Positions 25,824-34,510 of a DNA stretch of 64,000 nt are shown one piece after another. Origin of the DNA: CAYVIB01 sp964451365. Its GTDB lineage: Bacteria; Pseudomonadota; Gammaproteobacteria; Pseudomonadales; Cellvibrionaceae. How positions within the stretch are numbered: the stretch's first letter is position 1; every line of letters begins with the position of its first letter. A program made the position numbers and the translations under genes. Under the pieces are notes generated by a model, which was given only the letters and a program-made list of their open reading frames with translations, did not search any database and was not told the origin of the DNA. Location of the stretch: positions 1 through 64,000 of the forward strand of contig CAYVIB010000024.1 in the NCBI GenBank assembly GCA_964451365.1, given 5' to 3'.

Positions 25824-26047
25824 AAAGACCTCACGGTTTAGTTATTATTTGGTTATTTAACGGAGTTGCTTCTTACCGCCAGGCTAACGATACTAAAACT
25901 TTAGTCAAAAGTCCTGTCTTTCTCGCTTGCGCGTCAAGAATTATGAGAGTAGTGTGGCAGGCCTTGACGACGCCCTTGAATCCAGGGCTTTATATATTTT
26001 CGAACAATTGGATAATACCGGCTTTGCAGGTAGCGCACAGGTGGCGG

Positions 26048-27256
26048 ATGACGCAGTCTGGTCTGATGATACTTGTTATTGACGAGGAAGAGTCTGCCCG
26101 TCAATACATTATCGATGCTTTAACAAAGAACGGATATTCAGTATACCGGCAGGCCAGGGGAAATGACGCGCTGACCTGGCTGCAACAAAAGTCGGTCGAC
26201 CTTATTTATATTTCCCTGTTACCGTCGCAGTCAGAGAGCCTGCGGTTTCTCGAAAAAATCCGCGGTATCGTTCCCCAGACCCCCCTGATTGTTTCCTCTT
26301 CCAGGCCGCAAACCGTCGATGATACCAATGAGATCTGGCGTGCCGGTGTTGCCGATTATCTGAATGAGCCGCTGAGCGTCGCCGATCTGTTGCAGTCGGT
26401 AATCCGTGTCGCCAACACCTATCCCTCCCTGCAAAAGAAGAACTCCCGGTTTCTGGCCCTGGAAAAGGAAAACCGGCGGCTGAAGGACTACGTCGAACGG
26501 CTGGAGATGGACCAGCAGGCAGGCCGACGCGTGCAGAGTAAATTGCTGCCATCCACACCGTCGCGTTACGCCAATCATTTAGTCAGCTACAAAATCATCC
26601 CCTCGCTTTATCTTAGCGGTGATTTTATCGACTACGGTTTTAGTGCCGATCGGTATTTGGCGTTTTATCTAACAGATGTTTCCGGTCACGGGGCCGCTCC
26701 GGCCTTTGTTACAGCCTGGCTGAAGCAGTTGGTCAGCGGGTATTTTACCGAGCAGAAGATTTTTCATTCGCAGGAGTCTTTCCAACGCGACAGCGCCCAC
26801 CTGATCAAACTGATCAACCGGGAGGTAATGCGTGCGCATACCGGCTGTCATTTAACCTGTCTGGCGGGTGTTATCGATACGCATTCGGGGGAGATGCGCT
26901 ACGTCGTGGCAGGGCACCTGCCGCTGCCTTTACTGATAAGTAACGGGCGCGCCGAATATCTGGAGGGTAAGGGTAAGCCCCTGGGCATTTTCGAGGACGC
27001 GGAGTGGAAGATAAATGTGATCCAGCTCCCACGTTCCCAACCTTATTCGCTGATCATTTTCTCCGACGGTATTCTTGAGGTTCTGCCGCCGGATCAACTG
27101 ATCGAGAAGGAGCGCTACCTGAAAGAACACCTGGCCGCGCATTCAGGCGATATTAATCTTCTCTGTGAAAAACTGAATATCACCGATATGGACACAGCCC
27201 CCGATGATATTGCTATATTGAAGATAGATAACAGCCCTAGTGAGAGTTATGACTAA
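26048..27256 (+). CDS. Pseudo-receiver / PP2C (SpoIIE-type) phosphatase, HsbR/RsbU-like
   Basis: A 402-residue protein: receiver-like domain (about 1-125), a coiled-coil linker (KKNSRFLALEKENRRLKDYVERLEMDQQ), then a SpoIIE/PP2C serine phosphatase (about 180-395) with metal-site segments SGDFIDYG, DVSGHGAAPAFVTAWL, FSDGILE and PDDIAIL. Such enzymes dephosphorylate STAS anti-sigma-factor antagonists, and a STAS gene overlaps this one by 8 nt. The receiver keeps the acidic pocket (D12, E13) but has Ser56 (VDLIYISLLP) where the phospho-Asp should be and Glu107 (LNEP) where the conserved Lys should be, so ordinary phosphorylation is unlikely. ATG 26048 is picked for its AGGTGG ribosome site and domain start; an upstream frame reaches 25943. 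The layout resembles HsbR of Pseudomonas. Confidence 0.88.
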   Translation: MTQSGLMILVIDEEESARQYIIDALTKNGYSVYRQARGNDALTWLQQKSVDLIYISLLPSQSESLRFLEKIRGIVPQTPLIVSSSRPQTVDDTNEIWRAGVADYLNEPLSVADLLQSVIRVANTYPSLQKKNSRFLALEKENRRLKDYVERLEMDQQAGRRVQSKLLPSTPSRYANHLVSYKIIPSLYLSGDFIDYGFSADRYLAFYLTDVSGHGAAPAFVTAWLKQLVSGYFTEQKIFHSQESFQRDSAHLIKLINREVMRAHTGCHLTCLAGVIDTHSGEMRYVVAGHLPLPLLISNGRAEYLEGKGKPLGIFEDAEWKINVIQLPRSQPYSLIIFSDGILEVLPPDQLIEKERYLKEHLAAHSGDINLLCEKLNITDMDTAPDDIAILKIDNSPSESYD

Positions 27257-27749
27257 AGGCATTATTAAAGTAGCTGAACATGATGGCGTCTATGTCATCA
27301 AAATGGAAGGCGATGTACGCCTTACCCTTTGCCTGTCCTTCGACGAATTCATAGAGCGGATGTTCCGGCAGAATAATTTCTGCTCAGTCGTGTTTGACCT
27401 GACCCAGGCGGAAGCCATAGACAGCACCACCCTGGGACTGATGGCGAAAATTTCGATCAAGGAGCGGGCTCTGGGGTATGAGGAACCTATTGTCATCTCC
27501 TGCAACCCGAGCATTACCCGCCTGCTTGTCACCATGGGATTTGAGGATATCTTCCAACTGGTGGGGAAAACCGATTACGACACACTGCGAGCCAGGCCGG
27601 TGCGGACGGAAGTGATTGAGGAAATTATCGACGACCAGACAAATATCACACGCAAAGTGCTCGAGGCACACAGGTTGCTTATGGATTTAAACGATGAAAA
27701 CAAAAGCACGTTTAAAGAGCTTGTCACCAGCCTGGAGGAGCAGATGTGA
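27249..27749 (+). CDS. STAS-domain anti-sigma-factor antagonist, HsbA-like
   Basis: A 166-residue cytoplasmic protein with an N-terminal STAS domain (about 5-105) and a C-terminal helical tail (RTEVIEEIIDDQTNITRKVLEAHRLLMDL). The phospho-switch serine is in the motif AIDSTTLGLM (S59). Such proteins bind an anti-sigma factor or another partner when unphosphorylated; the upstream PP2C phosphatase would activate it. ATG 27249 overlaps the phosphatase gene by 8 nt, and the next gene overlaps by one base, so the operon is translationally coupled. In Pseudomonas the related HsbA also binds the diguanylate cyclase HsbD, and a cyclase gene lies two genes downstream here. The kinase/anti-sigma partner is not in the window. 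Confidence 0.87.
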   Translation: MTKGIIKVAEHDGVYVIKMEGDVRLTLCLSFDEFIERMFRQNNFCSVVFDLTQAEAIDSTTLGLMAKISIKERALGYEEPIVISCNPSITRLLVTMGFEDIFQLVGKTDYDTLRARPVRTEVIEEIIDDQTNITRKVLEAHRLLMDLNDENKSTFKELVTSLEEQM

Positions 27750-28384
27750 TGGAAAGTAAAAGCGGCCAGCCGGCGATCACTTTTCTCCTGTTGCTCGTGG
27801 GATTTATCTCCGGCTGCGCGTCAACCCTCGAGACCCGCGTAAGTACTTTTCGCGACGAGTCGGCGGTGATTGGCCAGGGCACAATTAAAGTGGTACCGGA
27901 CAAAAGCGAATTGACGGATTCACTCGAGTTTGGTCTCTACCGCCAAAAGCTTGAACAGAAGCTGGCTGCTCTCGGTTATACCCCTGTCGAAGATAACCCG
28001 CGATATATTGCGCAGTTGGGTTATTGGGTTGAGGAGCGCGAAGTACCTGACGACGGGCCGCGTACCTCCATCGGCACATCCATCGGAACAGTATTTGGCG
28101 GACGGGTGGGGGTGGGTACCGGCATAACCCTTGGTGGTGGCAGGGGCACGGAAACGGAATATTATCGCGTGATCACCATCGCCATCGAGGACAACAGATC
28201 GTTTCCTAGGGACGGAAAAGCACGGCAGGCAAACCGCCTGGTTGAAATCCGCGCGTCCAGTGCCGGCTCCTGTGGCAATCTGCCGGTGGTATTCGACCAG
28301 ATGCTGGACGCTGTTTTTACCGACTTTATGCGACCTTCCGGTTCCACGGTAACTGTCGAAGTTCCCGCCGATTCCGACTGCTAG
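27749..28384 (+). CDS. DUF4136-type lipoprotein
   Basis: A 211-residue predicted lipoprotein: hydrophobic signal AITFLLLLVGFISGC with lipobox ISGC, then a DUF4136-like domain (LYRQKLEQKLAALGYTPVEDNPRYIAQLGYWVEE, a glycine-rich segment GTVFGGRVGVGTGITLGGG, and YYRVITIAIED). Function is unknown; members sit in the envelope. ATG 27749 overlaps the STAS stop (TGATG) and has GGAGGAG 8 nt upstream. Its place inside a phosphatase/STAS/cyclase operon suggests an envelope component of the same pathway, but this is only context. Confidence 0.82.
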   Translation: MESKSGQPAITFLLLLVGFISGCASTLETRVSTFRDESAVIGQGTIKVVPDKSELTDSLEFGLYRQKLEQKLAALGYTPVEDNPRYIAQLGYWVEEREVPDDGPRTSIGTSIGTVFGGRVGVGTGITLGGGRGTETEYYRVITIAIEDNRSFPRDGKARQANRLVEIRASSAGSCGNLPVVFDQMLDAVFTDFMRPSGSTVTVEVPADSDC

Positions 28385-28524
28385 TCTATACTCATCAAGA
28401 AGAAGAGAGGTACCGCGGAGGCGCCAGCCGCTTCCTGCCCATCGGTTGCCTTGTTCCACACGATATTGCCGCCGGTGATTAAGTTTGGCTGCAACCGGTT
28501 TTAGATAAGATCAAGAACAAATGT

Positions 28525-29850
28525 ATGGTGAGTGAAAGACCACCGGTCCCTGAAAAACTCCTCTGGGTTTTGTTTGGCCTGACGATAGTTGCCGTCGCCG
28601 TTGAGCCTTGGCTTTTCAATACCAGCCTTGTCATTAAACCTGACTCGAATTTCCGCTACGGTATCCACAGTGATGAGGATATCGGAGGGTCAAGCAAAAT
28701 AACCTGGGTAAACGAAGAAAAGAAAGAGTGGAAATGTACCATAGGCGAAAGTATTGATTATCCGTACTGCGACTATCGGATCTACTTGGGAGACGGGTTC
28801 GAGAAGGGCGTGAACTTGAGTCGCTTTGACACCGTTAACTTGTGGATAAGCTACCGGGGGGCAGCCGAAACCATCCGCCTGTTTATTCGCAACAGCAACC
28901 CCGCATACACCCGTTTGGATAACGAGGGTACTACCAAATTCCATCAATTGGAGGTAAAACCGGAACTGTTCGCGGTTCCCGTTGAGTTAAAGCTTTCTTC
29001 GTTTAACGTGGCCGAATGGTGGCTGCGTGATCATAACATCTCACTGCAGCACGCTCAGCAGGACCTGACCAATGTGGTATCGCTCGATATCAGCACCGGC
29101 ACAAGTGTGCGGCCCGGCGATCATTATTTCAAATTTCATCACACTATTCTGACCGGCCGCTTCATGTCGACCGAACAATGGTACCTGCTGATTATCGCAA
29201 TTTGGCTCACGCTTCTTTTCGTTTTCCTCGTCTATCTTTTTGCCAGCAGGCGGATATCGGCACGGGGTAGAAATCAGCAGGAAGCGGAGCTAATGGAAAT
29301 CCATACACTATTGGATAATCGCGCCAGCGAACTTGGTAAAACGATGATTCGAGGCGAGCCTGTTATCGGAGAAATGCACCGGCAAGAGGTAGAGCAGGCG
29401 TTGCGGAATGCCCTGGTTGCGTATAAGGAAGACGGGGCGCCCCTTTCTATCGTCCTGGTGGATGTCGACAATTTTATTGCGATAATCGATCAGTTGGGTC
29501 GTGATGCGGCGGACAAGATCCTTATCGGCGTTTCGGTGTTAGTGAAATCGAATATACGGGAGAATGAACAATTTGCGCGATGGGGTGCCGATGAATTCGT
29601 ACTGGTTTGCAGCGGTGTGGATAATGAAACCGGCAGAAAAATCGCGGAAAAAATCCGGCGGCTGGTGGAGGGCTGTGACTTCGGTATCGGCAGGCGTATT
29701 ACCGCCAGTTTTGGCGTTGCCAGTTTAAAGGAAGATGAGGGGCTTGCGGAGTTGTTTAAGCGGGCGGATGTAGCGCTGTACGCGGCCAAGGCCGTGGGTC
29801 GCAACCGGGTTTGCATATCGGGGGAGAACGGTCCCTCCAGTATTGAATAG
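28525..29850 (+). CDS. Membrane-bound diguanylate cyclase with degenerate GGDEF signature
   Basis: A 441-residue inner-membrane protein: TM helix about 12-31, a periplasmic domain of about 190 residues (beta-rich; LSRFDTVNLWISYRG, ETIRLFIRNSN, VPVELKLSSFNVAEWW look like a galactose-binding or CIA30-like sandwich), TM helix about 222-242, then a GGDEF domain (about 280-435). The signature is GADEF (354-358) rather than GGDEF, and the product-inhibition site five residues before it is R-E-N-E rather than RxxD. Substrate-binding segments (VLVDVDNF, LGRDAADKIL, ITASFGVASL, ADVALYAAKAVGRNRV) are intact, so cyclase activity is plausible with weak feedback. 140 bp downstream of the lipoprotein gene; may be in the same operon. 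Confidence 0.9.
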   Translation: MVSERPPVPEKLLWVLFGLTIVAVAVEPWLFNTSLVIKPDSNFRYGIHSDEDIGGSSKITWVNEEKKEWKCTIGESIDYPYCDYRIYLGDGFEKGVNLSRFDTVNLWISYRGAAETIRLFIRNSNPAYTRLDNEGTTKFHQLEVKPELFAVPVELKLSSFNVAEWWLRDHNISLQHAQQDLTNVVSLDISTGTSVRPGDHYFKFHHTILTGRFMSTEQWYLLIIAIWLTLLFVFLVYLFASRRISARGRNQQEAELMEIHTLLDNRASELGKTMIRGEPVIGEMHRQEVEQALRNALVAYKEDGAPLSIVLVDVDNFIAIIDQLGRDAADKILIGVSVLVKSNIRENEQFARWGADEFVLVCSGVDNETGRKIAEKIRRLVEGCDFGIGRRITASFGVASLKEDEGLAELFKRADVALYAAKAVGRNRVCISGENGPSSIE

Positions 29851-29911
29851 ACCTGTCTCACCGTTGCGGAATCGCTTCCTTTCCGGGCTGTGATTGTCGT
29901 TCCCAACGCTG

Positions 29912-30982
29912 TTAATAAGAATCCTCTGATATCTGTTCCCCATAATATTCAACGTGTTCCTCAACCGTTTCGGAATCGCTGAAGGTGGCGATATGGAAGA
30001 GGGCGTCGCCACTATTGACCAATGGAACGGTCGTCATGCCGATGACGATGCCGGTTTTGGTGGCTTTCACTTCTATTTTCCGGTCGCCGAACGGGTCGGA
30101 AATTACGCCGATTACTTGCCCCTTTTGCACCATTCGCCCCAGGCGGGTTTTCAGCCGTAAACTGCCGCTGTGGGGCGCCCGTACCCAGTGGCTGGAACGG
30201 GCGATAAAAATTTTTCGATCTGCCTGTTTTCTTGATTGTTTCCCGGCGTCAATCATGTTGATGGCCCCCATCACATTGATAATGCCGCGCAACGCGGATT
30301 GGGTAACCGCGTCGTCATATCGCAGCGCTTCCCCTCCTTCAAACAGCAGCATGGGCAGGCCGTGCTCGGCCGCCGCCTGGCGCAGGGAGCCGTCCCGCAG
30401 GTCCGCATTAATCACCACCGGCACGCCAAAAGCTTCGGCCAGCATTTTGGTTCCGGGGTCGTCCAGGTGGGCGCGAATTTGCGGCAGGTTGGTACGGTGA
30501 ATAGCCGCCGTATGCAGATCGATACCGTGAGTGGCGTTGCAGACGATCTCCCTCATCAGAATATGCGCGATCTGGTTACCCAGCGGGCCATTCCTGGAGC
30601 CGGGAAAACAGCGGTTGAGATCGCGCCGGTCCGGCAGGTAGCGCACATAGCGGTTGTAACCGAACACATTGACGATGGGGAGTAAAATCAGGGTGCCGCG
30701 AATATCGCGCAGTAGTTTCTTTTTCTCCAGCAAGCGGCGGATAATTTCCGGGCCGTTGATTTCGTCCCCGTGAATTGCCCCCGAAATAAACAGGCACGGG
30801 CCATCCCTGACGCCCCGGATCACTTCGATGGGAATGTTCATTTCGGTGTAGTCGAAAAGTTGGGCGACGGGAATATCGAATCTCAGCCGCTGGCCGGGCT
30901 TTATATCCTTGCCGGCGATAGTAATTGTTGAAGGGCTATTGTCATTCGTCACGGTACTGGCCTGTTTATAATTCAACCCCAT
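29912..30982 (-). CDS. Succinylglutamate desuccinylase / aspartoacylase family protein
   Basis: A 356-residue zinc hydrolase-like protein of the AstE/AspA group (PF04952, M14 superfamily). Zinc ligands are seen as H71 and E74 (SGAIHGDEINGPE) and H157 (GIDLHTAAIHRTNLPQIR), with RYLPDRRDLNRCFPG as the substrate-arginine segment. The C-terminal part (RAPHSGSLRLKTRLGRMVQKGQVIGVISDPFGDRKIEVKA) is the biotinyl-like sandwich typical of the group. No signal peptide, so cytoplasmic. It is convergent with the cyclase gene. A longer secreted or anchored paralogue is at 37186-38856. The exact amide substrate is unknown, and no arginine-catabolism (ast) genes are nearby. Confidence 0.88.
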   Translation of the reverse strand: MGLNYKQASTVTNDNSPSTITIAGKDIKPGQRLRFDIPVAQLFDYTEMNIPIEVIRGVRDGPCLFISGAIHGDEINGPEIIRRLLEKKKLLRDIRGTLILLPIVNVFGYNRYVRYLPDRRDLNRCFPGSRNGPLGNQIAHILMREIVCNATHGIDLHTAAIHRTNLPQIRAHLDDPGTKMLAEAFGVPVVINADLRDGSLRQAAAEHGLPMLLFEGGEALRYDDAVTQSALRGIINVMGAINMIDAGKQSRKQADRKIFIARSSHWVRAPHSGSLRLKTRLGRMVQKGQVIGVISDPFGDRKIEVKATKTGIVIGMTTVPLVNSGDALFHIATFSDSETVEEHVEYYGEQISEDSY

Positions 30983-31272
30983 TATAGAGGCGCTCCCTAA
31001 AATAATGTGCTTTGGTAATCGTCTTTGAACGTTGTTGGCGGCGAGGGCTGCGGTCTCTCCTATAATTAAAACGGAACCTGAATTCAGGCGACTCTCGGGA
31101 CGGCTTGAAGTTTGATCAAGTTCTCATTCATGTCATACCATTCATTGCCGCCAACTGGTAGGCTTAACCACCGAGCGCGGCCGCGTGGTGCTCCCTGCAT
31201 CACACAATTAATCCGGCGATTACGCGGGGTTAACTATAACAACAAGAAATCAGGGAAAAAACGGAGGCGTCG

Positions 31273-31626
31273 ATGGCGTATTTGCGACACTTATACAACG
31301 GTAGTACCGTCAGTATTTATGAACTTGGGGACACCACGCTGATAGGCCGGCATCTGGACTGTAATATCCACATTGACGAGCCGACGGTGAGCAGCAGGCA
31401 CGCCGAGGTGGTAAAAAATGAACGCGGATGGCTGCTCCGGGATCTCGGCAGCACCAACGGCGTTGTCGTGCGCGGCAAGTTGGTTGAGCAGCAGGAACTG
31501 GAGCCAGGCCTGTTTTTTTCGCTGGGAACACACACTTTTGAATTCCTGGACTCGCTGCCAAACGACCTGGACCGAACCCTGAAAATAAAGAAAAGCTGGA
31601 TACCCGGCATTTACTACACAGAATAA
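31273..31626 (+). CDS. FHA-domain protein, first of two
   Basis: A 117-residue protein that is essentially one forkhead-associated domain binding phosphothreonine peptides. Motifs: GRHLDCNIHID, SSRHAEVV and DLGSTNGVVV, covering the conserved Gly-Arg, Ser-x-x-His and Asn. ATG 31273 has GGAGG 5 nt upstream. Its stop codon directly abuts a miniature inverted-repeat element (31627-31887), after which the CHASE2 Ser/Thr kinase gene begins. With a second FHA gene behind the kinase it forms a kinase-reader module; it probably docks on phosphorylated kinase or substrate. Cytoplasmic. Confidence 0.93.
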   Translation: MAYLRHLYNGSTVSIYELGDTTLIGRHLDCNIHIDEPTVSSRHAEVVKNERGWLLRDLGSTNGVVVRGKLVEQQELEPGLFFSLGTHTFEFLDSLPNDLDRTLKIKKSWIPGIYYTE

Positions 31627-31887
31627 GGGACACCTCTATTAATTGGGAGTAGCCTCTGGCTTTCAGGCGAGGCCGCAATCAAGGCGCGACTTTGAAGGCA
31701 TGCTGGTGGCCTGTCGAGAAGTTGCAACGCCGAGTGCGGCCTCACCTGAAAGCCCCGACGGGCGCGGACAGGTGCTGGCGCGGTGTTGGCTTGCTTGGAA
31801 AGGCAACCAGCCTTACGCTGCGCAATCCGCCTTGCGCCAGTACCTGTCAGGTTGCGCAGAGGCCACTCCCAATTAATAGAGGTGCCC
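31627..31887. mobile_element. 261-bp miniature inverted-repeat element (MITE-like)
   Basis: The ends are inverted repeats of about 30 bp (31627-31657 and the complement of 31858-31887) with one indel and one mismatch; the outer parts share CACCTCTATTAATTGGGAGT. Inside are two more inverted-repeat pairs: 31660-31676 with 31736-31752 (17 bp, one mismatch) and 31767-31781 with 31834-31848 (15 bp, one mismatch). It encodes no transposase. TA occurs beside both ends (TAAGGG and CCCTAC), which could be a TA target duplication as used by IS630/Tc1-type transposases. It starts at the base after the FHA stop codon. The kinase open frame runs back into it but the kinase start lies beyond. Confidence 0.75.
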
Positions 31888-31953
31888 TACAAATATCCGG
31901 TCAACACTCCGCCCGGAGTACGATTAGAGCGCGTCATTGGAGGTTTTAACTAC

Positions 31954-34413
31954 TTGTTTGCTGTTGTGAAGCAACTGGTATTGCGTGTCAGCACAATCAG
32001 TTTGCGGGGAATACTTCTTATTGCCGGCCTCGTCATGACGCTTATCCCCTGGCACTCCGAGAGAGTCGGTGCCGTGGATGAGGGTCTGTTGCGCTTTGGC
32101 AGCTATCTGCTGGAAACGCCGAAAGGGTCATCCGGCACCGCCGTGGTCGAAATTCCGCGCGAGGAGCTGGACATCTGGCAGCAGGATATCAACCGGGCCG
32201 GACGCTTTGCCGCTTTGCTTTCCAATATCCTGCACAGCCCCAACACCCTGGTGGGCGTGCTGTTCGATCAACCCATGGATGCCCGCAACGGGGTTGCCGA
32301 TAACCTGATCGAAACCGTCACCGCCTCCGCCGAAACACCGGGAGACGAATTGAAAGCGCTGCGGGCACTGGTTCAGCGTAAGCAGTTCCTGCTGGAATTT
32401 CTCCATAGCGACCGGGTGGTGCTGGGTGTATCCGGTGGGGCGTTCGATGGCCAAAAATCGATTTCCATCCGGGAAGGTGTCCTGGCCCCTGTGCCTTATC
32501 CCGTCAGGAAGTGGTACTGGTACAACCCGAACCTGGGCGAACAGCAGGTCCAATTCCCCCGCCCGTCCATCGATCATTACCCCATCCTGATGAGCGGCAC
32601 CACCGGGCAATATGCTGTGATTCCGGCCGGTGAGAGCGACAGCCTCGGCGGTTTTCTTACCTATTATCTTTATGCTTTTCAGCGGTTCAAGGATGGCTCG
32701 TCGGACGCAAGCGCCCGCCTGGTCTGGCAGCAGGATGCGGGAGTCACCATCGGCGGAATGCTGTTGCCAACATCGCCGGCGGGCAAAGTCATTCCGCTGT
32801 ATGGGCTGACGGAACGAATGACGCCCCCCATTGATGTGATGTCGATTGAAGATGCCCTGGCGCGGGGCGCGTTTCCGGACAAAGTCTTTCTCGCGGCCGC
32901 GGGCGATGAGCTTGCGCTTAAGATGGCCGCCGCCGCGGTAAGCGTGGAGCGCGGCGCGGTTATCCATACCCCCTGGTGGCACCTGCCGGTTAACCGCATA
33001 CTGCTGTTGCTGCTGACGCTTTACATCGTTTTTATCATTCCCCGTGTGGTGGCCCTGTCGGGGGTGCTGATCACTGTATTGATTGTGTTTATCCTGCTGG
33101 TGGTCCAAATTGGTGCCGAGGCGACCCAGAAGCTCTGGTTGCCGTTTGCCGCTCCCATGCTCTGGGCTATTGTCGGACATGTTTTGATCTGGGTGTGGCG
33201 GCTGCGGGAGGCAGGTTGGCAGGCACTGTCCCAGCGGGCGGATGACGCCTGCCTGGACCAGGCAAATTCCCTGTTCGAACGGGGGCAGTTGGAGCGGGCG
33301 GTGGAGGTAATCAAACCGTCAGCCACCAGCGAAGCCCAATTGCGCCTCTTCTACAACATTAGCAGTGCCCATGCCAGCAAACGCCAGTACAAACAGGCGG
33401 TGGATGTGTTGAAGGAAATCACCGCGCGCAAATCCCGCTATCGCGACGTGGAGCAGAAAATCGAGGCGCTGATGCCGATGATTTCAGCCAACGAGCGGGC
33501 CTTTGAGAAAACCCAGGTTATCGATGCAACGGTAATGCTGGATCAACCCCTTATCGACCGGCCGCGCCTGGGGCGATACGAAATACGTGAGGAACTGGGG
33601 CGGGGAGCGATGGGCACCGTTTATCTGGGATACGACCCGAGAATTTCCCGTCAGGTGGCAATTAAAACCCTGAGTTACAACCAGTTCCAGGCGAAGGAAC
33701 TGGACCAGATCAAATTGCGTTTCTTTCGCGAGGCGGAGGCGGCGGGGCGGCTGAACCACCCCAACATCGTCTCGGTGTTCGATGTGGGGGAGGAAAACGA
33801 TCTGGCATTTATCGCCATGGATTTCGCCGAGGGTAAACCCCTGAGCGAGTTTGCCGAGGGTGACAATCTGCTGCCGGTGTTTGAGGTGTATCGCATTATT
33901 TGCGATGTGGCACAGGCGTTGGAATATGCGCACAGCAACAATATTGTTCACCGGGATATCAAGCCCGGCAATATTATGTACAACCCTTCACCCTACCAGT
34001 TGAAAGTCACCGATTTTGGTATTGCCCGCCTGATCGATGATTCGCGCACCAGTACCGGAGAAATTCTCGGCAGTCCCCTCTATATGGCGCCGGAACAGTT
34101 GAAAGGTAAAAAAGTGGATCATACGGCGGATATTTTCAGTCTGGGAGTGACTTTTTATCAGTTGCTCTGCGGGCAACTGCCATTCGACGGAAATAACCTG
34201 GCGAGCCTCACCTACGAAATCATTCACGGCAAACATAAAAGTGTGCGTGCCGTCAGAAAGGATCTGCCGACCAGTGCCTCCCGAATCGTTAACCAGGCAC
34301 TGCAGAAAAATGCCGAGGACCGTTACGAGTCCGCGGGTGAAATGGCCCTCGTGTTGAAAAAGGCGATCAAACGTGATTTCGCGCACGAAGCCAAGCGCGC
34401 CGGTTATTTATAG
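31954..34413 (+). CDS. CHASE2-domain membrane serine/threonine protein kinase
   Basis: An 819-residue sensor kinase: an N-terminal TM helix (about 10-28), an extracytoplasmic CHASE2 sensor (about 35-345; EIPREELDIWQQDINRAGRFAALL, GVLFDQPMDARNG), two or three TM helices (about 347-415), a helical TPR-like stretch, then a C-terminal Hanks-type kinase (541-815) with GRGAMGTVYLG, VAIKTL, HRDIKPGN (D668), DFGIARL (D687) and GSPLYMAPEQ. All catalytic residues are present. TTG 31954 has GGAGG (31939-31943) 10 nt upstream; the frame continues upstream into the inserted element to 31783, but that part is not signal-like. FHA genes lie on both sides. The sensor-first, kinase-last order differs from PknB-type kinases. 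Ligand unknown. Confidence 0.9.
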   Translation: MFAVVKQLVLRVSTISLRGILLIAGLVMTLIPWHSERVGAVDEGLLRFGSYLLETPKGSSGTAVVEIPREELDIWQQDINRAGRFAALLSNILHSPNTLVGVLFDQPMDARNGVADNLIETVTASAETPGDELKALRALVQRKQFLLEFLHSDRVVLGVSGGAFDGQKSISIREGVLAPVPYPVRKWYWYNPNLGEQQVQFPRPSIDHYPILMSGTTGQYAVIPAGESDSLGGFLTYYLYAFQRFKDGSSDASARLVWQQDAGVTIGGMLLPTSPAGKVIPLYGLTERMTPPIDVMSIEDALARGAFPDKVFLAAAGDELALKMAAAAVSVERGAVIHTPWWHLPVNRILLLLLTLYIVFIIPRVVALSGVLITVLIVFILLVVQIGAEATQKLWLPFAAPMLWAIVGHVLIWVWRLREAGWQALSQRADDACLDQANSLFERGQLERAVEVIKPSATSEAQLRLFYNISSAHASKRQYKQAVDVLKEITARKSRYRDVEQKIEALMPMISANERAFEKTQVIDATVMLDQPLIDRPRLGRYEIREELGRGAMGTVYLGYDPRISRQVAIKTLSYNQFQAKELDQIKLRFFREAEAAGRLNHPNIVSVFDVGEENDLAFIAMDFAEGKPLSEFAEGDNLLPVFEVYRIICDVAQALEYAHSNNIVHRDIKPGNIMYNPSPYQLKVTDFGIARLIDDSRTSTGEILGSPLYMAPEQLKGKKVDHTADIFSLGVTFYQLLCGQLPFDGNNLASLTYEIIHGKHKSVRAVRKDLPTSASRIVNQALQKNAEDRYESAGEMALVLKKAIKRDFAHEAKRAGYL

Positions 34414-34510
34414 TGATGCCGACAGTGCCAACGGTCATGGGGTAAGAGTCCAATAGCGGTGGAAGATATAGCGCCGGCGGCCATATGCGATAGCAAAAGG
34501 TAAAAAAGTT

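Noticed and set aside
31783..31953. Kinase start at 31783 inside the inverted-repeat element
   Set aside because: The first 57 codons derive from the element and its flank and are not signal-like; a GGAGG before TTG 31954 gives a natural start just ahead of the first membrane helix.
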